Origin: Streptomyces sp. NBC_00335
GTDB lineage: Bacteria; Actinomycetota; Actinomycetes; Streptomycetales; Streptomycetaceae
Direction of reading: 5' to 3'
Length of the DNA: 64,000 nt
Assembly: GCF_036127095.1 (NCBI RefSeq)
Contig: NZ_CP108006.1
Location: 2,666,001 to 2,730,000 of the forward strand
The notes below the pieces were generated by a model. It did no database searches, was not told where the DNA came from, and saw only the letters and a list, made by a program, of their open reading frames with translations. Numbering within the stretch: the stretch's first letter is position 1; each line of letters opens with the position of its first letter. Position numbers and translations under genes: made by a program. Shown here piece after piece: positions 26,194-32,387 of the stretch.

Positions 26194-26975
26194 TCATGTC
26201 CGCCTTCTCCGCCGTCCTGCAGTCCGAGTGGACCAAGATCCGCTCGGTCGCCTCGACCGTCTGGACCCTGGCCTCGGCAGCCATCGTCACGGTCGGCATC
26301 AGCTCACTGCTCTGCGCGTTCATCAACTCCTCCTTCAAGGACATGCCCGCGCAGGAGCAGGCCACCTTCGACCCGACGCTCGCCAGTTTCGCCGGCATGT
26401 CCCTCGGCCAGCTCGCGATGATCGTCTTCGGCGTGCTGGTCGTGGGCACCGAGTACAGCTCGGGCATGATCCGCACCTCGCTCGCGGCCGTGCCCCGGCG
26501 CGGCAGCTTCCTGGCCGGCAAGCTCCTCGTCGCCACCGGGCTCGCGCTGATCGTGGGCCTGATCACCAGCTTCGCGTCCTTCTTCATCGGACAGGCGATC
26601 CTGGGCGACCGCAGCATCGGCATCGACGAGCCGAACGTGCTGCGCGCCGTCTTCGGGGCCGGGCTGTACATGGCGATGCTCGCGCTGTTCTCCATGGGCG
26701 TGGCCACCATGCTGCGCAGCTCGATGCTCTCGCTCGGCATCCTGATGCCGTTCTTCCTCCTGATCTCGACCATCCTCGGGGCGGTCCCGGCGACCCGGAA
26801 GGTCGCCCAGTACTTCCCCGACCAGGCCGGATCCAAGATCATGCAGGTGATCCCGGGGGCGATGGGCAGCGAGAAGGTCCCCTACGGCCCCTGGGGCGGA
26901 TTCGGGATCATGGCCCTGTGGGTGCTGGCGGCCGTGCTCGGCGGCTACCTCGTCCTCAAGAAGAGGGACGCCTGA
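26190..26975 (+). CDS. ABC transporter permease (module 1)
   Basis: This 261-residue protein begins with a cytoplasmic SEWTKIRSVASTVWTL motif typical of ABC-2 permeases from actinobacteria and has six hydrophobic segments (about 17-37, 65-83, 108-130, 150-175, 183-200 and 235-256). It partners the ATPase upstream (GTGA overlap). An alternative ATG lies two codons downstream. The substrate is unknown. Confidence 0.88.
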   Translation: MIMSAFSAVLQSEWTKIRSVASTVWTLASAAIVTVGISSLLCAFINSSFKDMPAQEQATFDPTLASFAGMSLGQLAMIVFGVLVVGTEYSSGMIRTSLAAVPRRGSFLAGKLLVATGLALIVGLITSFASFFIGQAILGDRSIGIDEPNVLRAVFGAGLYMAMLALFSMGVATMLRSSMLSLGILMPFFLLISTILGAVPATRKVAQYFPDQAGSKIMQVIPGAMGSEKVPYGPWGGFGIMALWVLAAVLGGYLVLKKRDA

Positions 26976-26985
26976 AGTACTACGA

Positions 26986-27012
26986 GGATCCCCCGGGTCG
27001 TACGGGGGATCC
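26986..27012 (+). terminator. Hairpin between the two ABC modules
   Basis: GGATCCCCC and GGGGGATCC form a 9-bp stem with a 9-nt loop directly after the first permease. The adjacent sequence repeats GATCCCCGGGTCG. It separates the modules into two transcripts. Confidence 0.65.
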
Positions 27013-27130
27013 CCGGGTCGGTTCTCAGGGGTAGCTCAGGGTCCGGGACGACGTGGAACCGCAAGGGACTGGATATCCTCTTAACCCTTACGCGGGCGAA
27101 AGTCGTCCCGGCCTGGCAAGGGGCAGCAAG

Positions 27131-28318
27131 ATGATCGAGGCAGTCGGCCTGACCAAGCGCTTCGGCGCGAAGACCGCTGTCGACGACCTTTCCTTCCAGG
27201 TCAAGCCAGGTCATGTGACGGGATTCCTGGGGCCCAACGGCTCCGGGAAGTCCACCACGATGCGCATGATCGTCGGCCTGGACCGGCCCACCGCCGGCCG
27301 GGTCACGATCAACGGCCTGCCCTTCCGCGAGCTCCCGAACGCCCAGCGGCACGTCGGGGCCCTGCTCGACGCCAAGGCCGTCCACGGCGGCCGCCGGGCC
27401 CGCACCCACCTGCTGTCGATCGCCCAGCTCTCCGGGATCCCCGAGAAGCGGGTGGACGAGGTGCTGGGCGTCGTGGGGCTGCAGGACGTGGCCCGGCAGC
27501 GCGCCAAGGGCTTCTCGCTCGGCATGGGCCAGCGGCTCGGCATCGCGACCGCCCTGCTCGGCGACCCCCAGGTGCTGCTCTTCGACGAGCCGGTCAACGG
27601 CCTCGACCCCGAAGGCATCCTCTGGGTCCGCAATCTGATGCGCCGCCTCGCCTCCGAGGGCCGCACCGTCTTCGTCTCCTCGCACCTCATGAGCGAGATG
27701 GCGCTGACCGCCGACCACCTCATCGTGATCGGCCGGGGCCGGCTGCTCGCCGACATGGGCACCCAGGACTTCATCACCCACAACTCGGCTGGATTCGCCC
27801 GGGTCCGCACGGCCGACACCGACCCCGGTGGCTGGGACACCCTCGGCTCCGTCCTCACCAAAGCGGGCGGCCGGGTCCTGCGGGAGCCCGACGGGGCGCT
27901 GCGGGTGACCGGGCTGGAGCTGCCGCAGATCTCCGACCTCGCGCACGCGGCCGGCGTACGGCTGTGGGAGCTGTCGCCGCACCGGGCCTCGCTGGAGGAG
28001 GCGTACATGCGGATGACCCAGTCCTCCGTCGAGTACACCTCCACCGAGGACCCGCGCGCCGAGCTCTGGGAGCCCGAACCGCTGAGCGTGCCGAAGTGGG
28101 AGGAAGAGGAAGCGGCCGAGGCCCTCCAGGTCCCGCAGGCCGGCTTCTTCGCGCCCCCGCCGCCCGGGACCGGCGCCCGGCCGTTCCTGATGCCGACCAG
28201 CCCCGGTGAGCTCGCGGGCCCCGGGGCCGCGTCCCCCGGGGCCGAGCCCTCCCCCGGCACCACGCACTCCACCGACCCCGTGCGCACGCCCGCGCAGAAG
28301 CCCGAGGACACCCGATGA
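27131..28318 (+). CDS. ABC transporter ATP-binding protein (module 2)
   Basis: This 395-residue paralogue of the ATPase at 25171 has Walker A GPNGSGKST, signature SLGMGQRLGIA, Walker B LLFDEPVNGLDPEGILW and SSHLM. The C-terminal tail of about 85 residues is acidic then Pro/Gly/Ala-rich (EEEEAAEALQVPQAGFFAPP) and looks disordered. Its stop overlaps the start of the permease (ATGA). The start MIEAVGLTKRFGAKT is preceded by AAGGGGCAG. Confidence 0.9.
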   Translation: MIEAVGLTKRFGAKTAVDDLSFQVKPGHVTGFLGPNGSGKSTTMRMIVGLDRPTAGRVTINGLPFRELPNAQRHVGALLDAKAVHGGRRARTHLLSIAQLSGIPEKRVDEVLGVVGLQDVARQRAKGFSLGMGQRLGIATALLGDPQVLLFDEPVNGLDPEGILWVRNLMRRLASEGRTVFVSSHLMSEMALTADHLIVIGRGRLLADMGTQDFITHNSAGFARVRTADTDPGGWDTLGSVLTKAGGRVLREPDGALRVTGLELPQISDLAHAAGVRLWELSPHRASLEEAYMRMTQSSVEYTSTEDPRAELWEPEPLSVPKWEEEEAAEALQVPQAGFFAPPPPGTGARPFLMPTSPGELAGPGAASPGAEPSPGTTHSTDPVRTPAQKPEDTR

Positions 28319-29181
28319 CCGCCCCGCCGACCGCGACGACCGCCGGGGACCAGGGCCCGGTGGGCTACACCTCGCCCCTGCCGACGCCCCGGCCGCACCT
28401 GGGGCACGCGCTGGCCTCGGAGTGGACGAAGCTGACCTCGGTGCGCTCCACGATGTGGACGCTCGGCGCCCTGGTGCTGCTCGTCGTCGGCATCGGCGGC
28501 ACGGTCATCGTGCAGACCCGGGACGTGGACTACGAGCAGATGCCGTTCATCGCCCCCGCCCTCTTCGGACTGCTGGTCGGGCAGCTCGCGGTGATGGTGC
28601 TCGGAGTGCTGACGATCACCTCCGAGTGGGGCACCGGCCTGGTCCGCACCACCTTCACGGCGGCCCCCGACCGGTACCGGGTGCTCACCGCGAAGTACCT
28701 CGTCTTCGGCCTCACCGCGTTCCTCACCACGGCCGGCTCGGTCTGCCTGGTGGGACTGACCGCCTCGATCCTGCGCGACGGTCCCGACGCCGGGCCGCAC
28801 CCGCCTTCCGAGTGGGCCTCCGGGCTCGTGGGCAGCCTGTACGTCACCCTGCTCGGCGTCCTGGCCCTGGCGATCGGGGCGCTGGTGCGGCATTCGGCGG
28901 GGGCGATCGCCGTGATGCTCGGCGTCGTCACGCTGCCGCCGGTGATAGGGGCCGTGCTCAGCATCTGGGAGGCCGTCGCCCCGGTCGGGAGGAGCCTGCT
29001 CAAGTACAACGTGCCGGTGGCGATGATGGAGCTGTTCGGCATGCCGACCAACGCTTCCGACCCGTCGTCGGGCGCCAGCATGGCGCTCCCGGGCGGCCTG
29101 AACCACATGGTGCTGATCCTGCTGGTCACGGGCGCCGCGGTCGCCGCCTCGTACGTGGTGGTCGGCCGCAGGGACGTCTAG
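28315..29181 (+). CDS. ABC transporter permease (module 2)
   Basis: This 288-residue ABC-2 permease shares the ASEWTKLTSVRSTMWTLG motif with module 1 but carries a longer N-terminal tail (about 35 residues, Thr/Pro-rich). It has six predicted membrane segments and a conserved EWGTGLVRTTFTAAPDRYR stretch after the second. It is translationally coupled to its ATPase. It ends 12 bp from the convergent zinc-ribbon gene with no room for a long terminator. Confidence 0.88.
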   Translation: MTAPPTATTAGDQGPVGYTSPLPTPRPHLGHALASEWTKLTSVRSTMWTLGALVLLVVGIGGTVIVQTRDVDYEQMPFIAPALFGLLVGQLAVMVLGVLTITSEWGTGLVRTTFTAAPDRYRVLTAKYLVFGLTAFLTTAGSVCLVGLTASILRDGPDAGPHPPSEWASGLVGSLYVTLLGVLALAIGALVRHSAGAIAVMLGVVTLPPVIGAVLSIWEAVAPVGRSLLKYNVPVAMMELFGMPTNASDPSSGASMALPGGLNHMVLILLVTGAAVAASYVVVGRRDV

Positions 29182-29193
29182 GACCCGGGACGT

Positions 29194-29535
29194 CTAGTAC
29201 TTGGGAGCGTTGCGGGACCGCTGCACCTTGGAGGTGCGGCGGTCCTTCGCGTTCCAGCAGGCCTTGTGCCAGTGCCGGCGGTCGTCGACCCCGCCGTACT
29301 CGGGCCAGGCCACCAGGTGCGGGGTGCCGGAGGGGATCTCCTGGTCGCAGCCGGGGCAGCGGTAGCGCTTGCCCGCGGCGCTCGCGCCCGCGACGTGCCG
29401 GACCTTCCAGTCCTCGCCCTGGTACTCCTCCGTGCGCTCCAGGCCGTACCGGTCCAGACTGCCCGGGCCCGAGCCCTGGTCCGAACGATCGGCTGGATTC
29501 TCGCCGCCCCTGGGGCGGTTGTGGCGCGGTGACAC
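29194..29535 (-). CDS. Small zinc-ribbon-like protein of Streptomyces
   Basis: This 113-residue protein starts VSPRHNRPRGGENPADR, a start seen in streptomycete proteins often labelled ATP/GTP-binding without clear support. A CPGC pair (about residues 66-69) and a later HWHKACW (about 95-101) form a plausible Cys/His zinc site. The C-terminus is basic (DRRTSKVQRSRNAPKY). The function is unknown; nucleic-acid binding is possible. It is divergent from the flavin-dependent oxidoreductase. Confidence 0.75.
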   Translation of the reverse strand: MSPRHNRPRGGENPADRSDQGSGPGSLDRYGLERTEEYQGEDWKVRHVAGASAAGKRYRCPGCDQEIPSGTPHLVAWPEYGGVDDRRHWHKACWNAKDRRTSKVQRSRNAPKY

Positions 29536-29777
29536 GTATACCTCACGGATGGGCGGACGGCAGTGACTTTCTCCCAGACTACGCGCAGCGAGGCGGGGTA
29601 CCCGCAGGGTGGCCGAAGGACGACGGTAGTACGGATCAATCGGTTTGCGTGACTGACCCGACAATCCCAATAACTTTCCGTTCAGGCCGTGCCTTTGGCA
29701 CGTGTCAGACGTTGTTGCCGGAGAAGCAACCGGTCCGCCTGGGGGAGGCCGCGTCAGCCGCGAGGAGGCTAAAGGCG

Positions 29778-30809
29778 ATGCGCGTAGGAGCATTTGTACT
29801 GGCGGCCCAGTTCCCGGGACAGGGACAGGGCGAGGCACTGCACCGGGCGGTACGGACCGCCGAGGTGGCCGAGGAGGCCGGGCTCGACTCGGTCTGGCTC
29901 GCCGAGCACCACTTCGTCCCGTACGGGGTCTGCCCGTCGGCGGTGACCCTGGCGGCCCTGATGCTGGGCCGCACCCGGCGGCTGCGCGTGGGCACGGCGG
30001 TGAGCGTCCTGCCGAGCACCCACCCGGTGGCCCTGGGCGAGCAGGCGGCCCTGCTGCACCTGACCTCGGAGGGGCGGTTCACCCTGGGGGTGGGCCGGGG
30101 CGGTCCCTGGGTGGACCTGGAGGTCTTCGGCGGCGGGCTCGACGCGTACGAGAACCGCTTCCCGGAGGACCTGGACCTGTTGCGGCGCTGGCTGGCCGAG
30201 CCGCGCGTGGGGGCACCCGGGGCCGAGGCCGGCGGCCGGTACGGCTTCCGCGAAGTGGCCGTCGTACCGCGCGCGTCGGAGGCGCTGCACGGCGACGGGA
30301 CGGGGCCGGAACTGATCGTCGCCTGCACCTCCCCGGGCTCCGTACGGATGGCCGCGGAGCGCGGACTGCCGATGCTGCTGGGCATGCACTGCGGGGACGA
30401 GGACAAGGCCGCCATGGTCGAGCTGTGGCGGCGTACGGCACGGGCCGCGGGGCATTCGCCCGAGGCCGGCCACGTGTCGGCCGGGGTCTGCCAGCTGGCG
30501 GACCGGACGGCGGACGCCCGCGAAACGCTGCTGAAGGCGATGCCGGGCTGGCTCAAGCAGGGTCTGGACGCACACGTCACGGTGGACGGACGGCAGCGGG
30601 CGATGCGGGACCCGGTCGCGTACACCGAGCTGCTGTGCGATCTCCACCCCGTGGGCACGCCGGAGCTGGCGGCCGACCGGCTCGCGGCCACGTCGGAACG
30701 TACGGGGATCACGCGGTTCGCCCTGCTGACGGAAGGGTCGGGTGACCTCGCCGCGACCGAGGAGAACCTCCGGCGCCTCGGCGCCGAGGTGCTTCCCCGG
30801 CTCGGCTGA
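29778..30809 (+). CDS. LLM-class flavin-dependent oxidoreductase
   Basis: This 343-residue TIM-barrel protein of the luciferase-like monooxygenase class starts with MRVGAFVLAAQFPGQG and has the typical SVWLAEHHFVPYG motif (about 40-52), TRRLRVGTAVSVLPSTHPV and FTLGVGRGGPW. These enzymes use FMN or F420; the cofactor and substrate cannot be read here. GAGGAGG lies 9-10 nt before the ATG. It is followed by a strong terminator. Confidence 0.9.
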   Translation: MRVGAFVLAAQFPGQGQGEALHRAVRTAEVAEEAGLDSVWLAEHHFVPYGVCPSAVTLAALMLGRTRRLRVGTAVSVLPSTHPVALGEQAALLHLTSEGRFTLGVGRGGPWVDLEVFGGGLDAYENRFPEDLDLLRRWLAEPRVGAPGAEAGGRYGFREVAVVPRASEALHGDGTGPELIVACTSPGSVRMAAERGLPMLLGMHCGDEDKAAMVELWRRTARAAGHSPEAGHVSAGVCQLADRTADARETLLKAMPGWLKQGLDAHVTVDGRQRAMRDPVAYTELLCDLHPVGTPELAADRLAATSERTGITRFALLTEGSGDLAATEENLRRLGAEVLPRLG

Positions 30810-30816
30810 GACCAGG

Positions 30817-30847
30817 GCTGCCGCTCCGTTGGCACCGGAGCGGCAGC
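30817..30847. terminator. Terminator after the LLM gene
   Basis: GCTGCCGCTCCG and its exact complement form a 12-bp stem with a 7-nt loop, 8 bp past the LLM stop and between convergent genes. Confidence 0.85.
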
Positions 30848-30854
30848 GAGGTAC

Positions 30855-30922
30855 CGGTCGTGCGGAGGTGCGGTCGTACGGAGGTGCGGAGTGCGGTCGT
30901 ACGGAGTGCGGTCGTGCTGGTC
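30855..30922. repeat. Short tandem repeats CGGTCGTRCGGAGGTG
   Basis: Two 16-bp units (30855, 30871) are followed by shortened variants (30894 and 30909). The block lies between the LLM terminator and the stop of the SCO5389-family gene. It probably arose by slippage; no function is evident. Confidence 0.7.
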
Positions 30923-30946
30923 CTGCTGTCGGTGCGGTCTTCCTTG

Positions 30947-31339
30947 CTAGCAGTCGCGCATCTCGGGCGACTGGTTGAGCAGCTGGCCTCGGATCGAAGT
31001 GAACTTGGCCAGCCGGTCGTCCACCGAGGAGTCCAGCGGGAACACCGCTACCCGGTGGCAGTTCTGGAATGCCAGGCGCACTCCGAAGTGGCGCTGCAGC
31101 GCACCCCGTATCGCGTCACTCGCGAGAGCGCGCAGCAGCTGGCCACGCGCCTGCTCGTCCGGCGGGGGCGTCTGGTTGTCGGCGAACTGTCCGCCGTCCA
31201 CCTTGAGCTGGGCCACCAGCGAGCTGATCATCTCCCATGCGTAGGGCAGGGAGGTCCGGACGCAGTCGACGAAAGCGGCTTCGTCGACCTCGCCTCGCTC
31301 GGCCTGTTCGAGTAGGGCCGGTGAGACGTCGAGCGACAT
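30947..31339 (-). CDS. SCO5389-family protein
   Basis: This 130-residue protein (MSLDVSPALLEQAERGEVDE, FVDCVRTSLPYAWEM) is an actinobacterial conserved hypothetical with no assigned function and no signal peptide. It has a Cys at the C-terminus. GAGAGGAGAA lies just before the ATG. It is divergent from nucS across 220 bp, an arrangement conserved with S. coelicolor, but nothing in the sequence links it to mismatch repair. Confidence 0.83.
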   Translation of the reverse strand: MSLDVSPALLEQAERGEVDEAAFVDCVRTSLPYAWEMISSLVAQLKVDGGQFADNQTPPPDEQARGQLLRALASDAIRGALQRHFGVRLAFQNCHRVAVFPLDSSVDDRLAKFTSIRGQLLNQSPEMRDC

Positions 31340-31559
31340 GGGTTCTCCTCTCGCGACTCCGGCCGATTGGGTTGCCGGAGCCTTACGGGCAGGGAGGGAG
31401 ATCGCGACGCAGCGTGCACGAGTCGCAACCTCCCGCTCACCACGGTAGGCGCCCATTGGGTACCGCACCAGGAGAATGCGCATACAACGCGCCATCCTCG
31501 AACGGGGCTTTCGGGGGCGAATCGCGTGCAGGCCTTCTCGTCGAGTAGCGTTGCCGACC

Positions 31560-32231
31560 ATGCGTCTCGTCATTGCCCGCTGCTCCGTCGATTACGCGGG
31601 CCGGCTCACCGCCCATCTGCCCTCGGCACCCCGTCTGATCCTCGTGAAGGCCGACGGCAGTGTCTCGATCCACGCGGACGACCGAGCGTACAAACCGCTC
31701 AACTGGATGTCGCCGCCGTGCACCCTCAAGGAGGGGAGCGGCGACGATGCCGGCGTCTGGACCGTCGTCAACAAGGCTGGCGAGAAGCTCATCATCACCA
31801 TGGAGGAAGTCCTCCACGACTCCTCGCACGAGCTGGGCATCGACCCGGGTCTGATCAAGGACGGGGTCGAGGCCCACCTGCAGGAGCTCCTGGCCGACCG
31901 GATCGAGACCCTCGGAGAGGGCTACACGCTGATCCGCCGCGAGTACATGACCGCGATCGGACCGGTCGACATCCTGTGCCGGGACGCCTCCGGCGCGACG
32001 GTGGCGGTGGAGATCAAGCGCCGCGGCGAGATCGACGGCGTCGAACAGCTCACGCGCTACCTGGAGCTCCTGAACCGGGACCCGCACCTGGCACCCGTCA
32101 AGGGCGTCTTCGCGGCCCAGGAGATCAAGCCCCAGGCCCGCGTCCTGGCGAACGACCGCGGCATGGACTGCGTCGTCCTCGACTACAACGCGATGCGCGG
32201 CATCGAGGACGACAAGCTCCGCCTGTTCTAG
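31560..32231 (+). CDS. nucS: Mismatch-specific endonuclease NucS/EndoMS
   Basis: This 223-residue enzyme makes double-strand cuts at mismatches and replaces MutS/MutL in actinobacteria. The N-terminal DNA-binding/dimer domain ([16 protein letters not shown]) is followed by the nuclease core [20 protein letters not shown] (Asp and Glu-x-Lys, about 134-153), then [18 protein letters not shown]. The C-terminus DDKLRLF is a probable sliding-clamp peptide. A TAGCGT hexamer lies 8 nt before the ATG with no ribosome binding site, suggesting a leaderless message. Confidence 0.95.
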   Translation: MRLVIARCSVDYAGRLTAHLPSAPRLILVKADGSVSIHADDRAYKPLNWMSPPCTLKEGSGDDAGVWTVVNKAGEKLIITMEEVLHDSSHELGIDPGLIKDGVEAHLQELLADRIETLGEGYTLIRREYMTAIGPVDILCRDASGATVAVEIKRRGEIDGVEQLTRYLELLNRDPHLAPVKGVFAAQEIKPQARVLANDRGMDCVVLDYNAMRGIEDDKLRLF

Positions 32232-32254
32232 GGCCCGTCGGCACTTTTCCCCCG

Positions 32255-32271
32255 CCGCCCGAAGGGCGGCC
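32255..32271 (+). terminator. Short GC hairpin after nucS
   Basis: GCCGCCC-GAA-GGGCGGC is a 7-bp stem with a GAA loop, 24 bp past the nucS stop. Confidence 0.55.
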
Positions 32272-32309
32272 CCCCGGCGTCCGGTGCGCGTTCTCGGCGC
32301 GCCGGGCGC

Positions 32310-32338
32310 AAGCCCGCGTACCGGACGTACGCGGGCTT
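32310..32338. terminator. Bidirectional terminator between nucS and the collagen-like NTPase gene
   Basis: AAGCCCGCGTAC and its complement form a 12-bp stem with a 5-nt loop, followed by TT on the plus side and preceded by AA-rich complement on the other. It lies between convergent stops. Confidence 0.8.
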
Positions 32339-32387
32339 TGCAGCACCCCCTGGCCCCCGTCGGCGCGGACGGGGGCGCGGCGGGCCG

